From positions 3,536,501-3,600,500 of the forward strand of contig NC_080042.1 in assembly GCF_012489685.1 (NCBI RefSeq): a stretch of DNA of 64,000 bases, read 5' to 3'. The position numbers were made by a program, and so were the translations under genes. Origin of the DNA: Lotus japonicus. Its lineage: Eukaryota; Streptophyta; Magnoliopsida; Fabales; Fabaceae. Below the pieces are notes generated by a model. The model did no database searches and was not told the origin of the DNA. It was given only the letters and a program-made list of their open reading frames with translations. Of the stretch, positions 1 to 12,500 are shown piece by piece. Positions within the stretch are counted from its first letter, which is position 1. Each line of letters starts with the position of its first letter.

Positions 1-223
1 TTATATGCATAGGAATTTGGGCCCTAGTTGTCAGGCCCAAATGTAGGAAAAGTCCATATCATGACCATATCCTCTATAAAAGGGAAGGTCATCACCTTGT
101 ACTAGAGACTTTTGAACAATTAATGAGAATATACAATTTTTATTACATCTTGACTATTTTAGTGCTCTGCTAGAGTTTGCTTTTCCTTCCTCTTCTTACG
201 TAAGCTTACCTTAGGACAGAACA
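1..223 (+). repeat. 5' LTR of Tat-A (lacks its first 2 bp)
   Basis: It matches 9274-9496 along its whole length. The 3' copy begins TGTTATATG and both end in ACAGAACA, giving TG...CA ends and a full length of 225 bp. A TATA box (TATAAAA) lies at 75-81. Confidence 0.95.
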
Positions 224-240
224 TTGACGCCGTCTGTGGC
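224..240 (+). other. Primer-binding-site region of Tat-A
   Basis: The sequence TTGACGCCGTCTGTGGC directly follows the LTR. Tat-B has TTTGGCGCCGTCTGTGGG at the equivalent place, so the core GCCGTCTGTGG is conserved and one G appears changed to A here. I do not assign the tRNA. Confidence 0.7.
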
Positions 241-286
241 TCAAACCTAGATCTACCAGTGACGTAGAGGGTGAGAGTTACGATTC

Positions 287-2595
287 ATGGAAACCCGTTC
301 GTGCGGCGTGGGCCGTCGTGATCATCGCCGGAGAGGTGGTGGTCGTCAGGGCGGATGCGGCGGCGGTCGAGACAACAATCGTGCAATACTTCAAGAGCAA
401 GAGCAGGAGGCTTCCTCGGAAGGTGTTCACTCGGTGGCGCAGTCACCAGCGTCGCTGGTGAATTTAGCTCCGGGAAAGCCCTCAGATCTGATAGCCAAAT
501 CAGATCCAGGTGTCAGGCGACGATCAACACCGCCTGAGTACGTAAACTTAGAGGATCTTAAAAACAGCGCTCCAAGGAAAACACAAGAAGTGATAACGGG
601 TATCACACCCGTGGCTTTGAAGCAAATGTTGGATACTTTGCAAAAGGTACAAAACCAAAACGAGCAGTTACAAGCCCAGGTGGAATATTTAACTCAGAGG
701 CAAGATTTTAAGCAGGGACAACGTCTTGAGGCTGAGGATGTCGTCGAATTTCAACCTTTTGTTCCAGACATCACATAGGTGGACATACCAAAGCATTTGC
801 AAACAATGGCATTAGACGCCTTTTCGGGCGATTCTGATCCCATGGAACATTTGAGGTACTTTAACACCAAAATGGTAATTGGTGGGGCGACGGACGAGGT
901 GAAGTGCAGATTGTTGTCTTCAACATTCAAGGGAATGGCGATGTAGTGGTTCATCAGACAACCGCCCTTCTCCATTGACAATTTTACGAATTTGTCTACT
1001 AAATTCTTAACTCAATTCTCCGCCAACAAAACTACAAAAGCAACTATGTTTGACCTCATCAGCATACATCAACAGCCAGGAGAGAAGCTAAAGACCTACA
1101 TGGCGCGCTTCAGTAAGATGGTTGTTCAACTGGAGGAGGATAACCCGGATGTATGCCTGGCGTCTTTCAAAAATGGCCTTAGGGCGGGGGATTTGAATCG
1201 AGATTTAACAAGACGACCAGCGAGGGACTCGCGTTCAGGAATTCATCTTAATTGAGCAAGACGAAGAAAAAGCAAGAAAGGGAGGAGGGGCGAAAACACG
1301 CCCAGCCCGGCGGCGTTTCGCAGGAAAAACCCAAGGCTGGAAAGGAAACAAGGATAACTCAAACCCCATGTATACCAAGGCCTGGTCCATATCAAAACTC
1401 CAAACCTGGATTCCAGAATACATGGCACAGAAATCCCCAAGGTACCACTACAGCCTCGGCTGGTCAACATGGTGCCTCGCCAACTCCAATTCCACTTACT
1501 AAATTGAATGCCCCCCTAAGCACCATCTTGAAGGCAGTGGGACAGACAAATGTTGTGCAATATCCGCCGCCGCCTCGGCGACCACCAACTAATGTGGATA
1601 CAAACAGATGGTGTGAGTACCACAAAACGTTAGGGCACACCACGGATAATTGTTGGAACTTGCGGCGGGAGATTGATCGGCTGATCAAGGCTGACCATCT
1701 GGCAAATTTTGTTAAAGAGGCAGCAACACCGGAGGCCACTAAGGTAACTCAAGGGGACAAAGGAAAAGGAAAGGAGATAGTTGAGGAATTGGGCGACCAT
1801 GTTGGGGAATGCTCATCCATTGCAGGGGGATTTGGAGGGGGCAAGATTTCTAGCAAGGCCAGAAAGCGTTATGTGGCGGCAGTACATTCCGTGCACGAGG
1901 CATACGAGGGCGAATGTTGGTTGAATCACTCTCCAATTATATTCACCCCTCAGGATTTCGCACATGTAATTCCTCATGACAACGACCCGATTGTAGTAAC
2001 AATCAGGGTTAACAATTACATGACGAAAAAAGTGTTTTTAGATCAGGGGTCTTCGGCGGACATCATTTATGGAGATGCCTTTGATTGCTTGGGGTTAAAG
2101 GAGTCAGATTTGAAACCATATAAAGGAACCCTGGTGGGATTTACAGGGGATCGTGTCAATGTGCGGGGGTACGTGGAAATACCAACATCTTTTGGTGAAG
2201 GAGAGTTTGTCAAGAAATTTCAAGTGAAGTATCTAGTATTGGCGTGTAGAGCCAATTACAACGTACTTTTGGGGCGGGACACCCTTAACAAGCTATGCGC
2301 TGTAATTTCAACCGCTCATTTAACTGTCAAATACCCAGCCTGCAATGGGAAGGTCGGGGTCCTTCGCGTGGATCAGAATGCAGCGAGAGAATGTTACCTA
2401 AGAAGTGTGGTGCTCTATGGGCGAAAGGCCGCCAAGGAAAGCCACCGTATCACGGAAATTTTTCCACAAGAAGGGTTTAGTTTAGACCCAAGGGATGATG
2501 CTGATGACTTCCGCCCACAACCTTTGGAAGAAACTAAAACGACGCAAATCAAGGATAAGGTTTTGAAGATTGGCAGCAGTTTAACAAAAGAATAG
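287..2595 (+). pseudogene. Broken gag-protease region of Tat-A
   Basis: The ATG at 287 begins METRSCGVGRRD, closely matching the gag start of Tat-C at 62208. The capsid-like region has LDAFSGDSDPMEHL and KTYMARFSKM motifs. A zinc-knuckle-like segment lies at about 1612-1656 (CEYH...GH...CW). The aspartic protease shows the DQGSSAD active-site motif at about 2041. Breaks are TAG at 776-778, TAG at 944-946 (Tat-C has CAG there), a deletion with frameshift near 1230 compared with Tat-C, and TAG at 2593-2595 where Tat-B has Gln. Confidence 0.92.
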
Positions 2596-5500
2596 GAGGA
2601 AAGGTTGATCACCCTTTTGGGCGATAATTTGGATCTCTTTGCATGGACAATTAATGATGTACCAGGGATTGACCCCAATGTGATCACTCATAAACTGGCC
2701 ATACGGCCAGGGGCGACGCCGATCATCCAGCCAAGGCGAAGGATGAGTGATGAAAAGAACAAGGCGGTGCAAGTAGAAACTGAGAAGTTAATCAAGGCCC
2801 AATTCATTCGAGAGGTGCAGTACCCAACCTGGCTCGCCAACGTAGTAATGGTCAAGAAAGCCAATGGGAAGTGGAGAATGTGCACGGATTACACAAGTCT
2901 GAACAAAGTGTGTCCTAAAGATTCATATCCTCTTCCCAATGTTGATAAATTGGTGGATGGGGCTTCCGGAAATGAACTTTTAAGTCTCATGGATGCATAC
3001 TCTGGGTATAATCAAATCATGATGCATCCCTCGGACGAGGAAAGTACAACATTCATGACCAATCAGGCGAATTATTGTTACAAAACTATGCCTTTTGGTT
3101 TGAAATATGCGGGAGTTACATACCAACGCCTCATGGATAAAAAATTTTCAAGCCAAGTTGGAAGGAATAGGGAAGTATATGTGGATGATATGATTGTTAA
3201 GTCCGCCAAGTCCAGTGACCACGTCGATGATCTTAAGGAAGCATTTGCTCAACTAAGAAAATATCGAATGAAGTTAAATCCCGAGAAATGTTCATTTGGG
3301 ATTCAAGGGGGAAAGTTTTTGGGATTCATGATAACATCAAGGGGGATAGAAGTAAATCCAGATAAAGGCAAGGAGATCTTGGAAATGAAAAGCCCAACAA
3401 ATGTCAAGGAAGTACAACGATTAACAGGACGCATGGCAGCCTTAGCGCGTTTCTTGCCAATGGCGGGCGACAAAGCAGCTCCGTTCTTCACTTGTTTGAA
3501 ACAGAACTCGAAGTTTCAATGGACCGAGGCATGTGAACAAGCTTTTACTAAATTGAAAGAATCATTAGCAACGTTCTTGGTACTATCCAAGCCCACACCA
3601 GGCGTTCCTTTGACGCTCTACTTGACAGTCACGAATAGGGCGGTCAGTACGGTGTTGCTTCAGGAAGAAGGGAAAAAGCAGAAGGTTATATATTTTGTGA
3701 GTCATACTCTGCAAGGTGCTGAATTGCGACCAAAAAATTGAAAAGGCGGCCTTGGCAATTCTAAAAACAGCGAGACGCCTTAGCCCATACTTCCAAAGTT
3801 TCCTAATCAGAGTTAAAACTGATGTTCCTTTAAGACAGGTACTCCAGAAACCCGATCTGTCAGGGCGATTGGTCAGCTGGTCAGTCGAGTTGTCTGAATA
3901 TGATATACAGTATGAGCCAAGGGGACAAGTTACAATCCAAATCTTGATTGACTTTGTGGCGGAATTAACACCCACAGAAGGCGAGAAAACTCAGGGAGAG
4001 TGGGTCCTGTCTGTTGATGGATCCTCCAACGACACGGGAAGTGGGGCAGGAATAACTATTGAAAGCCCGGATAAGATGGTCATCGAACAATCTTTGAAAT
4101 TCGAGTTTAAGGCGAGCAACAACCAATCAGAATACGAGGCGCTAATCGCCGGATTAAGGCTCGCCATTGAATTAGGCGTTCATAAATTATTCATCAAAGA
4201 CGACTCGCAGCTGGTTGTTAAGCAGGTAAAAGGCGAGTATCAAGTGAAGGATCCACAACTTTCTGAATACTTGGAAGTGGTACATAGATTAATGATGGAG
4301 ATAGAAAAGATCAGGATAGAACATGTTCCAAGAAGTCAAAATGAAAGGGCTGACGTGCTAGCAAAATTGGCCAGTACGGGGCGATTTGGCCATTATCAAA
4401 CAGTCATCCAGGAAACCCTTCCTCGCCCCAGTATTGACTTGGTGGAAGTTAAGTTAAACGCAGTAAAGTCAGTGATTGAAGGCGAGCCTTCGTGGATGGA
4501 GTCGATCAAGACTTTCCTCAAAAACCCTTTGAAGGATGATGATCTGAACACAAAAGAAAAGCGTAGGGAGGCTAGTTTTTACACGCTGGTAGACGGTGAG
4601 CTATATCGGTGGGGAATTATGTCTCATATGCTCAAATGTGTTGACACAAGAGATGCCCTGGGAATCATGGCGGAAGTTCACGAAGGAGTATGCTCTAGCC
4701 ACATAGGTGGGCGATCATTGGCAGTAAAGGTATTGAGGGCAGGATTTTACTGGCCGACGATGAAGAAGGACTGCCTGGAATACGTCAAGAAGTGTGAAAA
4801 GTGTCAAGTTTTTTCTGACTTACATAAAGCCCCGCCTGAAGAGTTAACAACCATGATGGCACCTTGGCCATTTGCTATGTGGGGGACTGACATTTTAGGA
4901 CCATTCCCAGTAGCAAAGGCACAGATGAAGTATATCATTGTGGCGGTTGATTATTTCACTAAATGGATAGAAGCGGAAGCAGTGGCGACTATTACAGCCG
5001 CCAAAGTCAGGAACTTTCTATGGCGACGAATTGTGTGCAGGTTTGGGGTCCCCATGGCTTTGGTAATGGACAATGGGACTCAATTCACAAGCAATGTCAC
5101 CAGAGAATTTTGTGCGGAGATGGGAATTGAAATGCGATTTGCATCAATGGAACATCCACAGACTAACGGACAGGCAGAATCAGCCAACAAAGTTATTTTG
5201 AAGGGCTTAAAGAAAAAATTGGATGAGGCAAAAGGTCTTTGGGCGGAGGAGCTCCCAGGTGTCCTATGGGCATATAACACGACTGAACAGACAAGCACGA
5301 AGGAAACCCCATATCGTCTAACTTATGGAACTGATGTCATGCTCCCTGTGGAAGTTGAGAACCAAAGTTGGCGAGTATCCCGATTTAATGAGGACGACAA
5401 TGGGGAAAATTTGATAGCAAATTTAATCATGCTGCCTGAGGAACAACGGGAGGCACACTTAAGGAATGAGGCGGGAAAGGTGAAGGTTGCAAGGAAGTTT

Positions 5501-5717
5501 GCAACAAAAGTGGTCCCAAGAACTATGAGGGTAGGAGACTTGGTGCTTCGAAAAGAAGACTATACCTGACAAGCATAACAAACTTTCGCCCAATTGGGGC
5601 GGGCCTTACAGGATAATTGGTGATGTTGGAGGTGGAGCTTATAAACTGGAACAACTTAATGGTCAAAAGATTCCACGAACATGGAACGCCTCACATTTGA
5701 AGCAGTACTTTAGTTAA
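2596..5717 (+). pseudogene. Broken pol of Tat-A (RT, RNase H, second RNase H, integrase)
   Basis: Reverse transcriptase carries YVDD at 3178-3189. The RT-linked RNase H ends near 3740, where a 2-nt loss compared with Tat-B shifts the frame. A second, archaeal-type RNase H starts near 4003 (VDGSS, then NNQSEYEAL, then NERADVLAKLA), as known for Tat elements. Integrase has the zinc-binding HIGGRS...CEKC segment near 4690-4810 and a DDE core with GTDILGPF, MDNGTQF and NGQAESAN. A further frameshift near 5550-5580 separates the main frame from a C-terminal stretch (NWGGPYRII...HLKQYF) ending with TAA at 5715-5717. Confidence 0.93.
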
Positions 5718-6209
5718 GTGGAACAACAAAAATGAATGAAGCCGCACTCTTTTTCCCTTTCTTTGAAAAGGTTTTTAATGAGGCGGCATATGTAAAGAAT
5801 GAAGGGACAATAGCTCCCATGTATGAAAAGTAATGAAAAGATCATTTCAAGAGATTGTCTATTTTTTGATTTATATTACGAATTTATGCGGCGCAAGTCG
5901 TATCAGGGTATAAAATACCGCGAATAATCCTTTCGGAATAAGAAAGTATCGCCATCAAATATCAAAAGCCTTGGCAATTCTAGTGGCCACTAGAAACCAA
6001 GCCTCGTCGAAAAATCGGCTAAGGTATACAAACCTAAACGTTAATAAAATTCAGTAAATAACAACTTCAAGGTAACAACAGTTAAACTAAAAAGAACTTC
6101 ATTAAAGATAAGAAAGGGGCGTGGCCCATACATGTCTTAAGCAACAACAAACAAAAGGGCTAAGCCCAAAACAAAGCTTGACTTAAACAAAATAAAACAA
6201 CAAATAAAA
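5718..6209. other. Noncoding spacer between pol and the antisense gene
   Basis: It separates the 3' end of pol from the 3' end of the convergent minus-strand gene. I see no coding potential and no further repeat in it. Confidence 0.6.
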
Positions 6210-8367
6210 TCAAGCCAGGTTCTCATTGTTGGCGTTGTTGTCTTGGCTTGCGGCAGCTTTTGGGTCATTCTCCCCTTCATCCCCATTCTTGTCCTCGCCA
6301 TGACCATCTTCGCACTTTTCTTCCTCATATTCACTTTCAGAATTGAATTGAGGAAGGAGGTCAATATCAACATCATCATCGCCGACAACCTGACCATCCT
6401 TAATCTCCTTCAAAAACCCGATACAGGAAAGGTCAAAGTCTGGTTCAACAACACTGATTTGCTCTTTAGCATTGAGAAAGCCCTGACCAAATTGAATGGA
6501 TGCACGCCCTAGAATGGAGGCATTCAGGCGTTCATATTTCTCTTCCATCTTTCGGCATTTAGCCTGAGCAGCAGTGTGTTTGACATCAATGGCTTCCTTC
6601 AAAGATTTAGTCTTTTGAAGGAGCAAGTCAGAAGTCGCCAAGTCTTCAGTTAACTTAGCACATTTTTTCTCGGAAGACTTCAGATGCTTGTTGGCAGTTT
6701 CAGCATCGACCTTTGCCCGCTCATACGCAGCCTTCCAGTCAGCCGCCTTCTTCTCAAGACGATTCTTAGCCGCATGCAAATCCTTCACATTGTGAGCCAT
6801 ACCCGCTACTAGCGGCAGAAAGGGCATGGTGAATGGCCATGGAAGCAATGTTGGGGGGACCTTGACCAGAAATGTCTCTATGAAGCCTGTTGTCAAAAGT
6901 TCGATTCATAAAGTCCAAGCTGTTGAAGTGAGGATCGGACAAGATTAGCAAGGTAGGGAGAGCCTCGCCTCCGATGGCTGAACTAGAGCCAGCATGACCA
7001 AATGGAGTTGGCGGGCGGTCAATCATCGCATTTGGATCTTCCCGGGGTGGCGGGACATTATCATGTCCCTTTTTTTTTTCTGCCGGTTTACCTCTGGAGG
7101 CTAAACCGGATGGATTGAGAGTCGTCTGGTGTAAGGTTTTACCACCAGCAGTTCTTTCAGTGGCGCCTGAAGTTTTTTGGCGCTTAGGATCCCTTGTGTT
7201 GTCAGAATCCGAAGTACCTTCAAGTTTTTTCTTCTGCTCAGCATCCGCAGCTCTTTTCTCGCCGCCTCAGCAGATTGGGCGAGATACTCTTTCATCTTCA
7301 ACGGGCTGGCGTCGACCTTGCCTTTACCCATCGTGGCTACACAGGAAAGTGTCACAGTTAGAAGTGAGGCATGAATTAAAAAGCAAGTTATGTGTGAAGA
7401 TTATAAACTTACTAAAAAATTGATTTAAAGTGCTAGTTTTCGACGCCTCAATCAAATCATGACCAGAGACTACCGGCAATGAACGAAGATAATCGGCGAC
7501 CCCTCGCTCAGAATCGTCTAAGGCGTCATATGAAACAGAGATCTTTCGGCGAGGATTTTTCGTCCAGTAAAAGGGGAAGAGAGGAGAATTGTTGGAATCC
7601 CGGAACAAATTCTTTATTTCAGGCGACTCAACAACTTTAAAGTACTTTTTCTGCCATACTTTGTAATGGCTCTTAAGGGCAGTAAACCGGCTCATTTTCT
7701 TGCGAGCTAGAAGAGGGACCCACTTCACGGAAGTAGGTTTCTTAGTAACAGACTTATAGAAAAGAAAAAACAAAGGGTAGGTGGGCTTGCAGCTCAAATA
7801 GTCACATAGAATTTCGAAGCAACAGATAAAACCCCAGGCGTTGGGCTGGAGTTGGCAAGGCGCCACATTCAGAAAGGATAGAACATAACATATGAAAGGC
7901 GAAAAAGGAAGTTTAATGTTCAAATCAGTGAAAAAGTAACCATAAACGAAAAAGAAGTCGGGTGATTCACCTGATGATTCTTTGCGTAAAAGAACACAAT
8001 CATCCTCGCCGCATGGAAGAACATTTAGCTGAAGGTCTTCGTTATGAGAAATGGCGGGATTTACCTTCGTAAACCCTTGGGCAGATATCCGAAGCGAATT
8101 AATGCTCCCAATACTACCCCAGATGGAACGCCACAGACATTTATCTTCAACCAAATGTACGTTTGTACGCCATTCGGGCGAAGATAAATCCCCATTGGAG
8201 GAAAGGACAGAATCAACAGAACCGGCTGGTCCGGAATCCTCGTGAATGGAAGGCGAGGATTGGATTTCAATAACAGAGGGAGCAGAAATTTCCCCCTCCG
8301 TTGAAGGTGATGAAAGTTCTAAGGAAGAAACGCTAACACTATTCAATGACATGCTGGGTAATTTCAT
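6210..8367 (-). pseudogene. Antisense accessory gene of Tat-A, broken (putative gypsy-type transposon domain plus coiled coil)
   Basis: The gene runs opposite to gag-pol and resembles the accessory gene of Tat-B at 38899-41338. Shared blocks are LPFSPFICYVL against LPFSPFVQTVL, APCQLQPNAWGFI against APCQLHPNAWAFI, PLFPFYWT against FFPLYWTE, and near the C terminus the LSCIGFLKEI/FSAMGVMKEI block. The first block resembles the plant family named 'putative gypsy type transposon' (recalled, not searched). Exon 1 starts at 8367. An intron of about 85 bp around 7327-7412 (GTAAG donor, TGTGTAG acceptor) keeps the frame. Exon 2 is broken by frameshifts near 7050 and 6830. The C-terminal part is a Lys/Glu-rich coiled coil ending in an acidic tail. 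Function is unknown. Confidence 0.8.
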
Positions 8368-9271
8368 GAAAGTTAAAAGAGGAAGATGAACAATGTCAAG
8401 AAAGAGAAAGAAAACAAAATGAGAAGAAAGGATGTAAAGAACTCACCGGAGGAAGAGATGAGAGATTGGGTAAGGAGAACGTCGGCTAAAGGACAACACC
8501 GCGCAATGACGACGGCCGGAGTAAGCAAAGGTTCGTCGGAGTTCAAAGAAGAGAAAGTGAGAGAATTTCAGAGAGTTTCAGAAAGTAAAAAAGAGTGTTT
8601 CAGAAAGTAAAGAAGTGAAAGGTTAAAAGAGGTTTTATAGGGGAAAAAGAGGAGAGAGAATGAGTGGGATAGATAGCGAAGAGTCGTGGGATTTGATATT
8701 CAAAAAGGTGTGAGGTGAAAAGGCATAACTCCTCGAGACACACAAATGGAAACTACATTCATGGCAAATGATGACGAATCCCGGAAAACAATGATTGCGT
8801 GTGTCAGTTGAAAAGACGTGATAGACGGTTAAGACAATGGCGACATATCTCTATAAAAAGTGGCGGCGTAACAACAAACATAAAAGTGGCGCCCTAAACA
8901 ACAAAACATAAAAGTGGCGGCTTAACAACAAACATAAAAGTGGCGGCATATCAACGATTACGAAGAATGACGATATAATAACAAGAGTGAAAGGGGGAGT
9001 GTAGAACAACTAACATTCACAAATAACTTCACCAAAAATCACTCGGTGAATAGTGAAGGCAGGCGAGAAAATAGCATATTGAAGACATTTCGACTCAACT
9101 TACCTGAGCCTCATGTTTTGGGGGCATGTGGACCGGGCGGGGTATAAAGACCCCCATGCCCGCCCGAAACAAGCAGTCAGCCGGACGAAGGAAGACATGG
9201 CGGGAACTGGTGAAACACCGAGGATTCTCGCCCTCTCCTTTGGGGCCAGCTAGAAGATTCTTTTGGATTTG
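8368..9271. other. Noncoding 3' internal region of Tat-A with a short tandem array and a GC hairpin
   Basis: It holds the upstream region of the antisense gene. Four copies of a 26-28 bp unit sharing AAAAGTGGCGGC lie at 8856-8948. A GC-rich hairpin at 9134-9166 has arms CGGGCGGG and CCCGCCCG. I find no clear polypurine tract directly before the 3' LTR. Confidence 0.6.
8633..8640 (-). promoter_or_regulatory. TATA box of the Tat-A antisense gene
   Basis: On the minus strand the context is CCCTATAAAACCTC, about 270 bp upstream of the ATG. Tat-B has CCCTATAAAAACCCTC about 220 bp upstream of its homologous gene, so the site is conserved between copies. Confidence 0.6.
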
Positions 9272-9496
9272 TGTTATATGCATAGGGATTTGGGCCCTAG
9301 TTATCAGGCCCAAATGTAGGAAAAGTCCATATCATGATCATATCCTCTATAAAAGGGAAGGTCATCACCTTGTACTAGAGACTTTTGAACAATTAATGAG
9401 AATATACCCTTTTTATTACATCTTGACTATTTTAGTGCTCTGCTAGGGTTTGTTTTTCCTTCCTCTTCTTACCTAAGCTTACCTTAGGACAGAACA
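9272..9496 (+). repeat. 3' LTR of Tat-A
   Basis: This is a complete 225-bp LTR from TGTTATATG to GACAGAACA, homologous to 1-223. It ends 90 bp from the stop codon of the minus-strand XLG gene, so XLG transcripts that run past the stop would enter it in antisense. Confidence 0.95.
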
Positions 9497-9585
9497 TACC
9501 CCATCTTAGTTTTCAGTTGTTTATCCTTTTCTAAGCTGTTTACAAAACTATGTTTTGTTATGCAACAAGTATTTTGGAGGAAACT

Positions 9586-12500
9586 TCACGAGGAGCTTGC
9601 CTCATCAATGCTTGTTGAAGTAATCTCTGACTTCTCTGTTACAAGAGAGGGATCCCATTTTTCCCACTCCATAACTTCCCTGCCATATCTGAAAGCCTCA
9701 TCAATGGTGTCACGTTCCAACCCAGTAACCAGTGAAACAAACAGCTTTCGGTCCGTGAGAGAACGAAACAATCTCCTGAACTTCACAGCAATATATTGAA
9801 AAGCACTTTGAGCTAACGGAGGGCTATTGCCATTGTTACCACCTTTCTTGTGATTGTGACTGATAACCGGGTTGAAGTCACAAAACCATTCACATCTTGT
9901 AAGGGGAACCAGTTCAATCTTTTCCTCAAGCAGGTCCAATTTTGTAAGTATTAACAGAAATTTTTTGTTGCGGCAGGTTTGATGAGCAATGATGTTTTCA
10001 AAGAGATGCTTAGCTACCATCATTTTGTTGGTAGCAACTCCTTTATTGTCTACAATGTACTCATCATAGTCAGTTAAGGCTACAGAAAACAATACAACAT
10101 CTGTGTCTTCAAACATCTCCAACCACTTGCAGTTTTCTCCAAGGCTTTTAGGATGCACTCTGATCAGTTGGTATCTATTAAATAAAAGTGTTTTGTGTCA
10201 AATAAATGATATTCAGGATCTACTAAATACAGGATCTATTAAATAAATGAAACCAGGCTACTCAAATAAAAACACACATGCATCCTTATTTATGCTGTGA
10301 TGTCATGAATTGTAAGGCCTTTTAATTGAGCAGCATTTTCTAAAGATGTATAGTGATTGGATTAAATGATAACTGCAAATGTGTGCATGGGGTAGGTGAT
10401 GTATATGACGCACTACTCTTGCTACATTTTTTCATCATCAAGTCTAAACCTGAGTGATATGGATTTGGATTCCATGTAGTCAAGGAAATCATGAGCTCAC
10501 ACAGTCAAGAATTTGGAGTCGTTCCATTAAAACTCAGACAACTCACGTTCCAAGTTACCTACTTCAACTTGATTGTGAGTTGTCCAGTATTTTATCGAAA
10601 GACTCTAAAGCTTAACTGCGTGAATTCATGATTTCTTTTACTAAAGGAAATTCAAATCCGAGTGGTATTAATTAGCTTTAAAAATAAGCTCACCACATCA
10701 CCCAAAAGCCAGAAATAATAAGTGGAAGCTCTTTGGATGTGACCTCAATTCAAAACTATCAAATACTTATGCAAAATCATACCTGAGAGAAGATTCATGT
10801 TGATACTCAGGATACAAAGACTCCTCACTCCTTAACTTGGGAAATGAAAATTCCATTGAAGTGAGGCTGTTGGATAAGGATAACCCCTCAGCATACAAGA
10901 TGTCCATATCAGAGGGTTCATAGTCAATCTTGGAAATTTCAACAGCCTGCATTAAGAGAGATATTTAGATATTGATGAAGAGAAAGTGTCCCTTAATGTG
11001 ATGCAAATGCCACATTCATGGACAAATAATCAAACGACAGACTATTGAAAATAGTCATCTATTTCTTATTCAAATAGTGATGAACCCTTGTTCAAATTTT
11101 ATATTTTTCAATTTGTTGTTTATTTTGAGCTTCTTACTATTTGTCAAATAATCAAGGATCCAAACACTATGTCCAAACAAAAGAGTAGAAAAAATTACAC
11201 GCAAAATAAAAATTGAATAAATTTATAATCAAATTAGCTTCATTAATGTTAGCAAATAAGTATGAATTATCTTAAGTAACCATGAGATGATAAACATATG
11301 AACAACCAAGTAATATCTTACCCGGTCTAGAAAATAGTTAGCACTTCTTGGTAGCATCGTTAGTTCATTTCTCCTGTTATATGTCGCCTGAATCGCCTCA
11401 TCCCTCCATAAACCCTCAACCAGTGGTCCATATTCGCGTATAGCAGCTGGAAATACTGCATCCAAGTTCCCTAACACCATGTATTTTAGTAGCCAATCTG
11501 AGAAACCTTTCAGTCTTGAGCCAATGGTATAGAGTGTTGTGGCAACATTATCACCGGTATTCCCTGAAGAAAACTAAGAGTAATTACTTCCCCCCATAAC
11601 ATAAATTTCCATTAACTTCGTCTTTTTTGTAGCAAAAGGAAAACCATAGAAAAGTTGACAATACTTCTCTTTCTTCGACATTGTTAAGGAAAGTTGGATG
11701 GATAAAAATAATTTCCTTTACAGTCTACAGTATATACTATCTAGAAACTTCCTTAACACATTACTATCTAAGGAAAAACAATTACCAGATGAAGAGGTTT
11801 CATTATGAGGCAATCCTTCTTTATTCTCCAGCAAACACTCTTCTTCAAATTTTTCACGCCCTTCCAGCAGTATACCGAGGTAGGTAAACAGGTTGCATTG
11901 GATCACCAACTTGATATTTTGGAGCTCATTTTCAGAGAATGGACAATTATAAAGAATCTTGGCCTGAGAAAAAAGATTTAGTGATTAGTCAACCAAAATC
12001 AAGGTTTTCCTGAAGTTATTCAGATCTGCATTCAAATATTCACCAGAAGATGAAAGAAATTCCAAACTTTGACAAGTTATAACTTATATCAAAATGAAAT
12101 TTACAAGAAATATATTAAGCACTGAAAAATTATCGTGATAACTAGCAATGATAAGAATCAACGACTTGAAGTTTTTATGCACTCACTAATTGAGCATTTC
12201 TACTATCAAGAAGATATTATAGAGAGAGCAGGACAGCTTTAAAGGAGAAGCATGTAGGGAGCTAATTAGGTGTTAATTCATTTAACTGCCAATTCAAACG
12301 TCAAAGCTCAAAACTAATAAGATAATAGTCTGTCAGATAACTTATTCAATTCTCCTTTATCCAATACTATATTGATAGTACATAGCAAACGAACATGATA
12401 TAGATATGAGTACTGGCATGATCAAAATTAGAAGTACACAAAAAAAAAGAGCTATCCTACAGCGTTTAAAAGCAAGCATGCCTAAATATACTGAACAAGT

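Larger units (their letters stand above)
1..9496 (+). mobile_element. Tat-A: degenerate Tat-lineage Ty3/gypsy LTR retrotransposon
   Basis: Two LTRs (1-223 and 9272-9496) enclose a primer-binding-like site, gag, protease, reverse transcriptase, RNase H, a second RNase H and integrase on the plus strand, then an accessory gene on the minus strand. Gene order RT-RNH-aRNH-INT and a minus-strand gene between pol and the 3' LTR are known for the Tat lineage (Retand/Grande-like). The coding region carries three in-frame TAG codons and at least three frameshifts, so this copy cannot make its own proteins. The LTRs differ at about 8 of 223 compared bases, which makes it older than Tat-B. The target duplication cannot be checked because the window starts 2 bp inside the element. 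Confidence 0.93.
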
